Source of the DNA: UBA9926 sp913064795
GTDB taxonomy: Bacteria > Pseudomonadota > Gammaproteobacteria > Pseudomonadales > Azotimanducaceae
NCBI GenBank assembly: GCA_045560765.1
Contig: JBJKZD010000003.1
Location: forward strand, 1-64,000
DNA: 64,000 bases
Reading direction: 5' to 3'
Part shown: positions 18,233 to 27,862 of the stretch, piece by piece
Layout: every line of letters begins with the position of its first letter
How positions within the stretch are numbered: position 1 is the stretch's first letter
Program-made: the position numbers and the translations under genes
The notes under the pieces: generated by a model
What the model was told of the DNA's origin: nothing
The model's database searches: none
What the model saw: only the letters and a program-made list of their open reading frames with translations

Positions 18233-18874
18233 TTATTCATCACCAGGGACTTTCCTAGACGGCTGGGACGCTCCCCAAGCATCCCAGAAGGTTACAGTCT
18301 CGGCTGAAGCCCGCTGAGCTGGTTTTAAAACCGCGTTAAGGGTGTACGCCGCGGGCAGCATCACCGTCTGGGTCACGCCATCAGGAATCCCTAAAATGCC
18401 CGCCACTGCGTCAGCTCGCGCTGTCAGCAATGAGGTCCAAGTCGTGCCGATACCTCTGCCTCTTAGCGCCAGCATCAATGACCAGGCCGCCGGCAGTATC
18501 GAACCGTAGAAGCCGACCTGGCCTGAGGTCGTCGGCGGCGGTTCACCCTCTGCGCAGACGAAAATCATACAAGGAATCTCATGGAGGCGAGCGATCAACG
18601 CTTGGTGCGAGGCTTTTAAAGGAAGCCCTCTTTCTTGCATCAGCTCAACGAGAATTTCGCTGTACAATTCGGCAATCGCAGCTTTTCTTGTGGGGTCGGT
18701 AACGACTAAAAATCGCCAACCCTCACCTATCAAACCCGTGGGCGCTTGAACAGCGACATCAATACAAGCGAAGAGATCATCCCTATCGATGGGTCGATCA
18801 AAGTCGAGGTTTCTGCGTACCGACCGCGCGGTGGAGAGCAAATGTTCGAACCTTAAAACGTCATCCTCAATCAT
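18233..18874 (-). CDS. Nitroreductase family oxidoreductase (second copy)
   Basis: 213 residues. The start LLSTARSVRRNLDFDRPIDR carries the SxR-type FMN motif, followed by DVAVQAPTGLIGEGWRFLVVTD and, later, SILPAAWSLMLALRGRGIGTTW, typical of the fold. The C-terminal VMLPAAYTLN replaces the more common IPVGYP motif. It should bind FMN and reduce nitro, quinone or enone groups. It is not a close duplicate of the copy at 4618. It is followed after 21 bases by the symporter gene and preceded by the GST-like gene at 77 bases. Confidence 0.87.
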   Translation of the reverse strand: MIEDDVLRFEHLLSTARSVRRNLDFDRPIDRDDLFACIDVAVQAPTGLIGEGWRFLVVTDPTRKAAIAELYSEILVELMQERGLPLKASHQALIARLHEIPCMIFVCAEGEPPPTTSGQVGFYGSILPAAWSLMLALRGRGIGTTWTSLLTARADAVAGILGIPDGVTQTVMLPAAYTLNAVLKPAQRASAETVTFWDAWGASQPSRKVPGDE

Positions 18875-18951
18875 TCATCAGGTCCTCAAATAACTCTGGG
18901 CCCTGGCGTAGGAATTTCTTGGGGCCGCTCTTTTCCGAATCATTACACCGC

Positions 18952-19707
18952 CTAAAAGCTGAGCGGCGTTAGTAAGTGGCGCTGAAACATTAGATCCCGA
19001 TGTTCGAGCACTCTCAAATCAAAACCCGCCAATAACAGCCCTGGAATTTCATAACTGCTTCGGGAAGAAGCCGCCATCGGGTTCAATTCATCGGGCAACG
19101 GCGCTAACAAGTTTGAGAAATAGGCCCAATAAAGATCCGCGACGGTAAATTCGTCTCCGACCAGATACTCCCCCGTTCCCGCTCCGAGTGCCCGACTTAA
19201 ATCTTCTAGAAAAGACTTAGCGTTATCCATCATCCGCGCTTGAAGCGCTGGATCAAATCGATAGGCCTCAAACATTGGATTCGAGGAACGCGCATCGTCG
19301 CCCGTTTTCTGGGCCCAAACATCAAAAATGAGATGTCGGCAGGACCATCCAAAACCACCCTCGCCTGCCATTTCATTCACCCAGCCGATGGCCTGAACAC
19401 GCTCAGCGCGATCTTGGGGCAGCAGCGAGGGACCTGTTCCCAACCGTTCCGCTAAATCCAACATTTCGATCCAGCGCGTTCGTGGGGGTTCCGCCTCGAA
19501 AACCGCGATTGGGGCATTTCGGTGACCCGTCCAGTCAACGAGGTCTTCATTTGCTCCGCCAGCCGCTTGCGCTATAGGGATAAAGGCAACATTGTGATGA
19601 TTGAACAAAGCCTTTGCAGCTTCACTCCAGGGTCCAGGGACCCCCGCATTCAAAACTAACCGAAGGCCCTCGGCAGAACGCGCTACATCGATCGTTTGAT
19701 AATCCAT
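18952..19707 (-). CDS. Glutathione S-transferase-like protein
   Basis: 251 residues from the ATG at 19707; upstream in-frame ATGs at 19728 and 19746 are alternatives, and no start has a strong ribosome binding site. The C-terminal part, GTGEYLVGDEFTVADLYWAYF, is the N-capping/hydrophobic staple of the GST helical domain. The N-terminal half resembles a divergent thioredoxin-like domain (RLVLNAGVPGPWSEAAKALF) without a clear catalytic serine or cysteine. It could be a glutathione-dependent isomerase or lyase on catabolic intermediates. It heads the minus-strand gene run to 13986. The family call is good; activity is not assured. Confidence 0.75.
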   Translation of the reverse strand: MDYQTIDVARSAEGLRLVLNAGVPGPWSEAAKALFNHHNVAFIPIAQAAGGANEDLVDWTGHRNAPIAVFEAEPPRTRWIEMLDLAERLGTGPSLLPQDRAERVQAIGWVNEMAGEGGFGWSCRHLIFDVWAQKTGDDARSSNPMFEAYRFDPALQARMMDNAKSFLEDLSRALGAGTGEYLVGDEFTVADLYWAYFSNLLAPLPDELNPMAASSRSSYEIPGLLLAGFDLRVLEHRDLMFQRHLLTPLSF

Positions 19708-20240
19708 TAGACCACGTTGTTTTAACATCAATTCACAGACTACCACGGCTTAGGCAGACATGCTGGCGCATGAAGGGTGGTCCACCGTGGAAGGGCCTCC
19801 AACTAACAACGTCTAACCCACTGGGACCCAAGCCGCCACAAGCAGCAACAAGCAGCAACAAGCAGCAACAAGCAGCAACAAGCAGCAACAAGCATCGACC
19901 TTTGAAGACAGTGATGATTTGCGGACTCTGATTGCGATGAGCCAGTTGTAACGACTTGGTTTTAGCCACCTGATTATGAGGAGCTTACTATGAGAACCTG
20001 ACTATAAGGACAAGGCGCGAGTGACCTCGAACCAAGCGGTTTTTGAATTTTTTGATGGCTGCGGTCCCCGATGCTTCAAACAATACGCTTGCTCATGTCA
20101 GGATTCAAAGCAAACCGAGACCAAACTACCACAAGCAAAAAAGTTTCCAAGCAGTCAATCACTTGCCACTCATTCGTATCTCATCTACCAAAAAGAGCCC
20201 CAATAGATCCCCACTAGAGCACCATCAGAACAATCGCGAC
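19708..20240. other. Gap between GST-like and motB genes
   Basis: About 530 bases that should hold the promoter of the GST-led gene run and the end of the motAB transcript. It contains a 10-bp tandem array (19841-19890), described separately. Open frames crossing the array on both strands are products of the repeat (poly-Gln/Ala/Ser and poly-Leu/Ala types) and have no family or start-site support. Confidence 0.45.
19841..19890. repeat. Five perfect 10-bp tandem repeats
   Basis: AGCAGCAACA is repeated five times without a mismatch, with degenerate copies at 19831-19840 and 19891-19900. It lies in the upstream region of the GST-like gene, about 130-180 bases from its start, where copy-number changes could alter promoter spacing. 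Confidence 0.9.
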
Positions 20241-21164
20241 TCAAACAGGGTCAGCGGCCGGATCCTCGACCCTAGGCACGTCTGGCGCCTCAGCCTTAGT
20301 CATTGCATTTTCTTCAGCCGCTTCTAAATCTTGGGCTTTAGTTTCAAGACCCTCGCGAATACCTATAGCTCGCTCCGTCGCTTCATTAAGAACCACAATA
20401 CTAATCCGCCGATTTGCGGCATTAAAGGGATCTTCCCGATCATAGGGAACCGAGTCGGCAAGTCCCACGACCCGCCCAAATTTGACATCACGTGGCATAC
20501 GCTGCGCGAGGGCTCGTCGGGCAGCGTTAGCACGATCCGCGGACAGCTCCCAATTACTATACTCGGTCCTGCCCGCGCTGTAGGTTCTAGAATCCGTATG
20601 GCCAGCAACGCTGACTCGATTAGGCACCTGCGCCACCGTCGCACCAATGGTTCGAAGCATTTCTTCCGCGTAATTTTTTAATTTAGGAGAGCCAAGGTCG
20701 AACATCGGCCTTGCTTCATCATCCATCATTTGAATGCGCAGACCTTCGATGGTGATATCGAGTTGCAACTGGTCCTTGTAATCTTTGAACGCCTCGCTGG
20801 TTTCGATCTGCTCTTTGAGTTGCAAAAGCAGTTCATCGAGGGGAATTTTCAAACCCTCTTCGGACAAGGCCTCCTCGGGTGGAGCTGGATCGAACTCGGA
20901 TTCGGGTCTCGGTTCACCCGTAAAATCAATCACGGAACTGTTGGTGCCGCCAGAACTGATCATTGTGCTTGGACTGGAGAAGAAACGCGAAAGCCCTTGT
21001 TTCTGTGAATCACTAAGAGAGCCCAGCAACCATAACATCAAGAAAAAAGCCATCATGGCGGTGACAAAGTCAGCATAAGCAATCTTCCATGCACCACCAT
21101 GATGGGCATGCTCTCCTTTTTTAACGCGCTTAACAATGATCGTGGTGGGTTTGGCAGGTTCCAT
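20241..21164 (-). CDS. motB: Flagellar stator protein MotB
   Basis: 307 residues. The N-terminus is cytoplasmic and basic, followed by one membrane helix starting WKIAYADFVTAMMAFFLML. Asp32 in YADF is the proton-carrying residue of the stator. The C-terminal half is an OmpA/MotB peptidoglycan-binding domain (SVAGHTDSRTY, then SADRANAARRAL and ANRRISIVVL). It anchors the MotA/MotB proton channel to the cell wall and drives flagellar rotation. A plug-like and acidic linker lies between. The motA gene ends 9 bases upstream. No other flagellar or chemotaxis gene lies in the window. Confidence 0.95.
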   Translation of the reverse strand: MEPAKPTTIIVKRVKKGEHAHHGGAWKIAYADFVTAMMAFFLMLWLLGSLSDSQKQGLSRFFSSPSTMISSGGTNSSVIDFTGEPRPESEFDPAPPEEALSEEGLKIPLDELLLQLKEQIETSEAFKDYKDQLQLDITIEGLRIQMMDDEARPMFDLGSPKLKNYAEEMLRTIGATVAQVPNRVSVAGHTDSRTYSAGRTEYSNWELSADRANAARRALAQRMPRDVKFGRVVGLADSVPYDREDPFNAANRRISIVVLNEATERAIGIREGLETKAQDLEAAEENAMTKAEAPDVPRVEDPAADPV

Positions 21165-21173
21165 AGGCCTAGG

Positions 21174-22049
21174 TTATGCGGCCTTCTTAATGGATGACTT
21201 CACTTCCCTCAACCGTTCTTCAAGTGCAATGGCATTCGGTCTGATTTTGCTGGGTAGGGTTTTTCGACCGAACTCTAAAGATAGGTTCGGTGCATAGCCC
21301 TGTACATCGGCCAAAAAGCAGGTTTTTGCGCACAAGTAGTAGGCGCATTCTTCTTCGGCGACGGATTTGAGACCCTGCGCGAAAGGACCAACCATTCCGT
21401 ACGAGAGTAAGACCCCCAAGAATGTTCCTACCAAGGCTGCACCCACCGCTGCGCCCAAGATCTCAGGAGGCTCAGAAATAATCCCCATGGTGGTCACCAC
21501 CCCCATGACCGCTGCGACAATACCGAATGCCGGCAGTGCGTCAGCCATCAATTGCACGGCATTGGAGGGGCCCATTGCTTCGTGATGATGGGTTTCAAGC
21601 TCAATGTCCATTAACGCTTCAAACTCATGGTGACTCATATTGCCGCTGATTTTGATACGCATGACATCGCAAATGAACTCGCGGAGATGATGATCATTCA
21701 AAATCTGAGGAAATTGCTGAAAAATTTCACTCTCTTCTGGATTTTCAATATCGTCTTCGAGAGCGATCATTCCGGATCTTCGGCCTTTATCAAAAAGTAG
21801 ATATAAAAAGCTGAACAAGCCGAAGTAGTCCTCAGTTTTGAAGCGGCCGCCTTTTATATAAGAGGAGAAATCGCGGGCAATGGCCTTCAACACAGAGGAT
21901 TCGGTTCCGAGAAGCAGGGCAAATCCAGCGCCGCCAAAAATAATCACCAGCTCAAACGGCTGGTAAAGCTTTCCTAGCGTGCCGCCGTGCCCAACGTAAC
22001 CACCGAGGACACAGGCCCACATCATCACTAAACCAATTACAAATTTCAT
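21174..22049 (-). CDS. motA: Flagellar stator protein MotA
   Basis: 291 residues, close to the length of E. coli MotA. Four membrane segments are visible: two near the N-terminus (FVIGLVMMWACVLGGYV and LVIIFGGAGFALLLG) and two after the cytoplasmic loop. The signature LPAFGIVAAVMGVVTTMG and the following GAALVGTFLGVLLSYGMVGP are diagnostic. The loop SNMDxx equivalents cannot be placed exactly. It forms the proton channel with MotB and pushes on the rotor protein FliG. It is the first gene of a motA-motB operon with 9 bases between the genes; a gap of about 345 bases upstream should hold the promoter. Confidence 0.95.
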   Translation of the reverse strand: MKFVIGLVMMWACVLGGYVGHGGTLGKLYQPFELVIIFGGAGFALLLGTESSVLKAIARDFSSYIKGGRFKTEDYFGLFSFLYLLFDKGRRSGMIALEDDIENPEESEIFQQFPQILNDHHLREFICDVMRIKISGNMSHHEFEALMDIELETHHHEAMGPSNAVQLMADALPAFGIVAAVMGVVTTMGIISEPPEILGAAVGAALVGTFLGVLLSYGMVGPFAQGLKSVAEEECAYYLCAKTCFLADVQGYAPNLSLEFGRKTLPSKIRPNAIALEERLREVKSSIKKAA

Positions 22050-22394
22050 GCGCTTAGAAGTCCATTTCTCATCAACGCAGACACCTCATCGTAAACCACT
22101 TAAACGAGAAAATTTATCAAACAACATCATAACCCAATCCGCTTCATTCCATGATAATTTTTGTTTCAACCCTTGAATATCAGTGCGAAGTTCCTGGCAG
22201 GAAGGTCTCCCCATAGAGCGATCTCCCATCGAATTTCAAAGTGGCGTTGTCTGCCAGGCAAACTTTTTGGATCATCGTCCTGACCGGGTCTCAGAAAATG
22301 AAGCTTTCAGTCCGCTCCAAATCCGGCGTCCTATAGCGATTCCGAGGGATCAGCTCAAACGCCAGCAACTCGCTAGCCCAGCCGCACACTATGC
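22050..22394. other. Upstream region of motAB
   Basis: About 345 bases between the motA start and the NTF2-like gene's stop. It is AT-rich near 22100-22165 and is the likely promoter region of motAB. I looked for a sigma-28-type flagellar promoter on the minus strand and saw no convincing match. No supported open frame lies here. Confidence 0.35.
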
Positions 22395-22925
22395 TTATTC
22401 GCTATGACGAATGGATTGCTGTCCGACCTCAGCGGCAAGCTTATTGGGAACCAGCATCGAGAGCACATACTGACTGACGCGCCACTGACCAGCCTCCTTG
22501 ACGATCAGTCCAGATCCCCGGCAAAGACCCAACTTTTCGTTAAACAGGATCTCATCAAATGCAAAAATATCGGGACTCTCAGTTTGAATCAAGTTCCGAC
22601 TCCGAACCATGTAAGTCCATCCTCGACCCTCAGCAAATGCCGGGGCCGCATACGCTTTAAATTCTTCCAGTGCCCACCGCTCACTGGCATCGGTCCCAAG
22701 AAAAACTGCATTCTCTGTGTAATGGCCAAAATATCGATCCATGTTGGAAGCAGCCGCTGATTCATGGAGCCCATCCAATGCAGCATGAATTGAGGTTTCG
22801 GGATCTTGAGCCGCAACAAAGCTGCCGGCCAAAACCCCGATCACCACCAAAAAAGCCTTGATTCCAGATGCCCAATTAATCCACAAGGATTGACCGCCAT
22901 CCATTACGTCGTACTCTCGTCGCAT
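22395..22925 (-). CDS. Exported NTF2/SnoaL-like protein
   Basis: 176 residues. A hydrophobic N-terminal stretch (IKAFLVVIGVLAGSFVAAQ) is a signal peptide. The mature part of about 135 residues has the NTF2-like cone fold signatures of the SnoaL_3/DUF4440 group: LDGLHESAAASNMDRYFGHY, AVFLGTDASERWALEEFKAY, and a final strand region GSGLIVKEAGQWRVSQYVLS. Such domains bind small molecules or act as isomerases, but the exported ones mostly have no known function. The translation start could also be the ATG at residue 8. It is divergent from the Ddn-like gene. Confidence 0.82.
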   Translation of the reverse strand: MRREYDVMDGGQSLWINWASGIKAFLVVIGVLAGSFVAAQDPETSIHAALDGLHESAAASNMDRYFGHYTENAVFLGTDASERWALEEFKAYAAPAFAEGRGWTYMVRSRNLIQTESPDIFAFDEILFNEKLGLCRGSGLIVKEAGQWRVSQYVLSMLVPNKLAAEVGQQSIRHSE

Positions 22926-23229
22926 ACCGTTTACCTTTTACCTTCGACCGTCTTCAATCGACCACAGCTTAAATCCTTTTCGCATCGCTGGAGTCCTGAT
23001 CCTAGGGCTTTTCACAATAAAAACAGAATGGGCTCAATGCAAGCTCAAACGGTACGCAACGACTCAATCCAAATTCGATCACAAACCTACGACTGAGGAC
23101 CCTAGGGCTGTCGCTCGTCGCCCAAAAAGGAGAGCTGCCGCGCAAGCCATTTCGCACCGAGACGCTCTGGGGCTTGGAACGCCCTTCAGACTCTGCCATG
23201 CTTTGATCAACCATCCTGAGGAATAACGA
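22926..23229. other. Divergent promoter region
   Basis: A gap of about 304 bases between the NTF2-like gene (minus) and the Ddn-like gene (plus). It must hold both promoters. The CCTAGGGCT motif occurs twice (near 23002 and 23101). I cannot assign -35 and -10 boxes with confidence. Confidence 0.35.
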
Positions 23230-23667
23230 ATGAGCGACTACATTGCCCCGAGTATCGAGTGGGTTCGTAAACACGTTGAGCTGTACGAAGGCAGCGGCGG
23301 AACAAAAGGCACAACCCTTCGGGAAACCGGCTTGCCCTGCATCATTGTTACCCACAAAGGCGGGAAAACCGGCGCGATCCGAAAAATTCCTTTGATGCGT
23401 GTAAAGGTTGATAACGCTTATGTTTTGATTGGTTCCATGGGCGGACAGCCTAAAAACCCAGTTTGGGTCTACAACCTACGCGCTGATCCCGATGTTCAGA
23501 TTCGCGATGAGACCGTGGTCACGGATATGCGGGTTCGCGAAGTCACCGATTCGGATGAGCGCGCCAAACTCTGGGAGGCGAGTGCAGCGGCCTTTCCGCC
23601 CTATAACGAGTATCGCGCCAAGACGACCAGAGAAATTCCTGTTTTCATTGCTGAGCCTAAGACCTAG
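23230..23667 (+). CDS. Ddn-like deazaflavin (F420)-dependent nitroreductase family protein
   Basis: 145 residues, with a GAGGAA ribosome binding site. The sequence from PCIIVTHKGGKTGAIRKIPLM through YVLIGSMGGQPKNPVWVYNL to ADPDVQIRD follows the deazaflavin-dependent nitroreductase family (Ddn of mycobacteria), a split beta-barrel. In Actinobacteria these enzymes use reduced F420 to reduce enones, quinones or nitroimidazoles; some members bind FMN or fatty acids instead. The lysine-rich KGGKTGAIRK loop is the region that holds the cofactor phosphate. It stands alone between divergent and convergent neighbours. Whether this organism makes F420 cannot be seen here. Confidence 0.88.
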   Translation: MSDYIAPSIEWVRKHVELYEGSGGTKGTTLRETGLPCIIVTHKGGKTGAIRKIPLMRVKVDNAYVLIGSMGGQPKNPVWVYNLRADPDVQIRDETVVTDMRVREVTDSDERAKLWEASAAAFPPYNEYRAKTTREIPVFIAEPKT

Positions 23668-23880
23668 TCAAACCGACGACCTTGTGCGCACCCTATCGCC
23701 GGAGCCTTGGTTCCTGCGCGATCTTGCGCTAGATGTCGCGGACGCCGGCGTAGCAACAGAAAGCATTTACACCCTCCCTGCTCCACCCTCCCTGCGGGTA
23801 ACAGGGTTCGTAACGTCCCTTGTCATCACTGACCCTCTGTTTCTGGGTTGTCGTGCGCCAGGAGTAAATCTCTGAGGGCG

Positions 23881-24977
23881 CTAAAACACCAAAATTGCGC
23901 GCCCTTGGATCTCCCCAGACTCTAAAGCGGCCGTGGCCGCATTGATGTCCTCGATCCTAAAACGTTCGGTAACAAGGGATTCAAGGTCTAACGTCCCTTC
24001 TTGATGCCACTTGATATACCTTGGAAAATCTCGATCTGGGCTACACGACCCGCCGATACTGCCAATAAATCGTTTTTCGTTCATCAGAAGATCAAGCGGA
24101 TCGAGTTCAACCCCAGTGGTGGGCACTCCCACGAGCACCGCTGTGCCTCCGCTTTCACCACCAAAAAACCCGGTTCGGGCGGCAGGTACAATCTGCTCCA
24201 TGGTTTTTTTGATACCTATACAGTCAAAGACAAAATCTGCCCCCGCCACGGTTTCACGGCGAATCGTCGACCGATCAGATTTTTGCGTCAGCGCTCGTAT
24301 CTCGGCAATCGGGTCGGCTTTCCCTGCATTAATCGTATGGGTTGCTCCAAAGCGCCGAGCGAAGGCCAATTTCTCATCATCGAGATCCACTGCAATCAAG
24401 GGATCAGCGCCCCTCGCGCTGGCTGCAACCACTGCTGATAACCCGACACCACCCACACCGAAGATCGCAACACTGTCACCCGCCTGAACATTGGCCGTGT
24501 TCTCAACAGCTCCAGCGCCAGTCATGACAGCACATCCAATAATAGAACTGACCAGGGGCTCAATCGTCGACGGCACCTTCACAACATACCCTTCATCCGC
24601 CAAAGTGTGATCCGCCCAGGTGAAGACATTGCTGCAGGTGGCGACGTCGCCATTGGCCAGTTCGACCCTGAGCGGCTTGAGGAACCCGATCGCCCGGGAC
24701 AATGCTGCGAGGCACCCAGGTCACCATGACTGTGTCGCCGGGGGCAACGTGACTCACCTCCGACCCCACCTCAAGAACTTCACCCGTGGATTCGTGGCCG
24801 AGCACCTCCGGCGCATTTCTTGATCGATGCATCGTGTGCAAATTGGCTGTGGCAAATACCACTCGCAAATTGTTTGATCAAAACTTGATGCGGTCCCGGA
24901 TTTGGTAAAACCACCGAGTGAATTTCGAGCGGCCCTTTTACCTTGGGCACGACAACCACTTTCGCTTCAACCGCCAT
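23881..24977 (-). pseudogene. Zinc-dependent alcohol dehydrogenase (MDR) with two frameshifts
   Basis: Read across three frames, this is a complete 364-residue class III-like alcohol dehydrogenase. It begins MAVEAKVVVVPKVKGP at 24977 and has the first zinc-cysteine region (ASGICHSQ), GHESTGEVLEVG, FTWADHTLADEGYVV, the coenzyme loop AIFGVGGVGLSAVV and a normal C-terminus. The frame changes near 24848 (TTT, one T too many) and near 24685 (GGG, one G too many). Both are single-base gains, and no other stop interrupts the gene. Enzymes of this subgroup oxidise primary alcohols with NAD. It is either a recent pseudogene or an intact gene with base-calling errors. Confidence 0.85.
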
Positions 24978-25299
24978 ACTGACACCCCTTAGTGATTCCC
25001 TGAATCAACATTATAACTACCGCCACTTCGGCTTAGGCCGCCCTAAGGATCCCTAGCCGCCCCTCTAACGCCATTGCGCTTTGCTTAGGTGCTTGCGGCG
25101 CGCTCTAGCGCGCAAAGCACTGCCGACACAATTACTGATTTTCTTGAAGCGATCAATATCATTGACGCTCCAAGCCGCGCATTAAGTCAGCTGCCAAACG
25201 AAGGAAAACCTAGATAGTTTCTTCTTTTTAGCCCATAACCCTATGTTTTAATTGTTTCTATTGGAGAATTGATCTCCACCTCAACGACCAAAAACCCAG
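24978..25299. other. Gap between amidase and alcohol dehydrogenase genes
   Basis: About 320 bases between two minus-strand genes. It contains a strong GC-rich hairpin at 25089-25120 (listed separately) and an AT-rich stretch near 25200-25265. No supported open frame lies here. Confidence 0.4.
25089..25120. terminator. Long GC-rich stem-loop downstream of the amidase gene
   Basis: GTGCTT pairs with AAGCAC around an inner GCGCGC-TCTA-GCGCGC stem, giving a bulged stem of about 12 bp. It lies about 180 bases after the amidase stop and 110 before the dehydrogenase start on the minus strand. There is no T-run, so the terminator role is tentative. Confidence 0.4.
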
Positions 25300-26698
25300 T
25301 TAAAAGTCACTGGCCCAAACGTCGAACCCGATTAAATCCTCCATCCCAGCGAGCATTTTTAAAACTCCCAGGTCATCTCGCTGCCGCCCAATCACCTGCA
25401 TTGAAATGGGCAGACCATCGGCAGACAATCCGATCGGAACCGTACCTGCAGGATTACGCGTCATGTTAATGCCCATGGTATAACCCACCCAATCAGGCGT
25501 CTGTTCACCGTTCACAAAGCCATCGCCCTCCAAGGTGGGTGCATGCCCACGGGTAGCGGGCGTTAGCAGGATAGGCGCTTCATGAAAAGCAGTCTCCAAC
25601 TCAAGATTGAGGGTGTGACAGCGATCAATGGCCCGGGCGTAATCAGCACCTGAGAAGCGATCTAGCCCCATTTCTATTTGAGGGCGCAGGGCTGCATCGA
25701 TTTTTTCCCACTCCGGCGTTCCGCGAAGATGCCCTTGAGCCCGCGCTCTCGCCGAAGTCCAAAACACGAGCCAGGCGCCGAAAGGGTTTTCGGACCATAT
25801 CGAGTCACGCTCGATTACCTGCACACCTTTCGCCCTGAGCTTTTCGATCACCTGCTCACAATGGCCCAGAATTTCATCGTCACACATCGTAATCCCCATC
25901 GTCGGCGACCAGATCACTGCTTTGGGCAATTGACCATCGATCTGAGGTGTCCAGGGCTGAGCGGGTGCAGGTAGTGAGAAAATATCCGTTGGCTCATCAC
26001 CTAAACACTGATCAAGCGCAAAAGCGGCATCTCTGATTCGCACGGTCATCGGCCCTTTGACAGTGAGCAAGCCTGAACCGGGCGGTTTGGGACCTCCATT
26101 CGGGATTCTCCCCTGAGAGGTCTTAATACCGCTCAGGCCGCACAACGCCCGCTGGGATTCGAATCGAGCCACCGCCATCACTACCCGTCGCAAGCGGTAT
26201 CATTCCGGCGGCCAGCGCAGCAGCCGATCCACCCGAGGAGCCACCGGGGCTGCGGGATTGTTGCCATGGATTCTTGGTTGCACCAAAGGGCACATTGTCT
26301 GTCTTTCCCTTATAGCCGAATTCTGGCGTATTGGTTTTGCCAACGACCACCGCTCCGGCCTGACGCAATCGACGCACAAGCTCAGAGTCCGAAGCCGCTG
26401 GGGCATCATCGACGTGAAAGGCAGAGCCAAAAGAAGTGACGTAGCCTGCTGCGTCCTCTAAATCTTTGACGCCAAAAGGAACACCCGCCAAGGGCAAGTG
26501 ATCACCCCTGGATCGCCGGGCATCGACCTCTGCTGCGGCTTGCAGCGCATGCTCTGGATCAACAGCACAAAAAGCGTTCAGCGACGGGTTCAGCTGCTCG
26601 ATCGCATCGAGCGCATCGGTGACCACCGCTACCGCCGTGGTCTCACCCTGATTGACGCGCTCAGCAACTGACCGCATTGATTGTTCTCGAAAATCCAT
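25300..26698 (-). pseudogene. Amidase-signature family enzyme with one frameshift
   Basis: Joined across one frameshift, this is a full 465-residue amidase. The catalytic Ser-Ser-Lys system is visible: lysine in GVPFGVKDLEDAAG, the glycine/serine-rich SRSPGGSSGGSAAALAAGM and the nucleophile region ATGSDGGGSIRIPA. The frame breaks near 26143-26149, where GGG has one G too many; removing it restores IPAALCGLSGIKTSQGR, the expected family sequence. The C-terminal half runs to the stop without interruption. Amidases hydrolyse carboxamides or transfer amide nitrogen. Its single-base gain mirrors those in the neighbouring dehydrogenase. Recent pseudogene or base-calling error. Confidence 0.87.
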
Positions 26699-26833
26699 GA
26701 GTTACTCCTGTTATTCGGCGATGACGATCACCACCCTAAGTCAATTCTGCTGTCCTTCGTTGTTTGTCTCGCCCCACCGGTCTCTTTATCAGTGCAACAA
26801 AAAACCATTGATTAATTTCGGCTTCCCTGGCGT

Positions 26834-27733
26834 TCAGTGAGGATGCTCCTTGCCCGCCCCAAGACCCAAAGCCCTCAGCGTTTTGGCTCGCCGGTCCTGT
26901 CCATCCTCGTTCCAACCCGGTGCCAGCAATAAGTACCCTAGCCGCTCCCGCCACGTTTGACTACGTATCAAATCCTGCCAAAGCGACTGATAACCCGCGA
27001 CGGCATAACGCAACGGGTTATATCCTTCAAAATTTTTGGTTAGGCCATATTGCAAAGGGGTGTCGCTTGATTCGCCAGAAAAGGTTCCAAACCAGCGATC
27101 CCAAATGATTAAAACTCCGCCATGGTTGCAGTCTAAATATCGTACATTCGAGGCGTGATGAACTCTGTGGTGGCTTGGGGTGTTCAACACAAATTCGATC
27201 CAAGCTGGGAGCCTATCAATAGATTCGGTATGAACCCAAAACTGATAAATTAAATTAAGACTGATCATCGACAGAACCATCACCGGATCAAACCCTAATA
27301 AAGGCAAAGGCAACCAGAAAAAATACTTGTGGAGCCGCTCCCCCACACCTTGCCGCAGCGCTGTACCGAAATTCATCAAAGTGGCCGAGTGATGAGCCTG
27401 ATGCCCTGCCCAAAACAGTCGAATTTCATGATTCGCTCGATGAAACCAATAATAGATAAAATCATCGAGAACAAACAATAACGGCCAGGCCCACCACTGA
27501 CCCTGGAGGACCTGCGAGAAAGGCGATACCGCATACAGGTGATAAAAAAGATAGACAGCCAAGCCCTTAGGCAATAGGTCAACGACCGACGACAGAACCA
27601 GCAGGCCCAGGGACAGCGCAGTGTCTTTAGGCGCATACCAGCCCCTCTGATAACGCCAAGAAACAAGTGCCTCTACCAGGATTGCCAGGATAAAAATAGG
27701 CAAGACAAATTGCATACCTTGCTCGGCTGTCAA
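26834..27733 (-). CDS. Sterol desaturase/fatty acid hydroxylase superfamily membrane protein
   Basis: 299 residues, starting at a TTG with GGGAGTGAACT upstream (an ATG at residue 7 is an alternative). Four or so membrane helices carry the di-iron histidine boxes of the family: HRANHE, HQAHHS and HHRVHHASN, in the usual order and spacing. Members hydroxylate or desaturate lipids, sterols or alkylglycerols at the membrane with O2. The substrate is not predictable; given the P450s and SDRs, a hydrophobic lipid is likely. It is divergent from the deaD gene, with about 195 bases between. Confidence 0.9.
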   Translation of the reverse strand: MTAEQGMQFVLPIFILAILVEALVSWRYQRGWYAPKDTALSLGLLVLSSVVDLLPKGLAVYLFYHLYAVSPFSQVLQGQWWAWPLLFVLDDFIYYWFHRANHEIRLFWAGHQAHHSATLMNFGTALRQGVGERLHKYFFWLPLPLLGFDPVMVLSMISLNLIYQFWVHTESIDRLPAWIEFVLNTPSHHRVHHASNVRYLDCNHGGVLIIWDRWFGTFSGESSDTPLQYGLTKNFEGYNPLRYAVAGYQSLWQDLIRSQTWRERLGYLLLAPGWNEDGQDRRAKTLRALGLGAGKEHPH

Positions 27734-27862
27734 AGTTCACTCCCAAAACGGCGCCAAAAAGATCTCATCATTTGCCCGCTACTTGCTCCTTCAATTCAGT
27801 CATTAATCAAAACTGGAGCATGATTTTTAGACCTTTAAACATCGACAAACATCAACTAAACA

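Noticed and set aside
19614..19969. Open frames through the 10-bp array on both strands
   Set aside because: The peptides are artefacts of the repeat (poly-Gln/Ala/Ser or poly-Leu/Ala) and have no start-site support.
22404..22760. Plus-strand open frame antisense to the NTF2-like gene
   Set aside because: No ribosome binding site; the minus-strand reading has a signal peptide and clear fold signatures.
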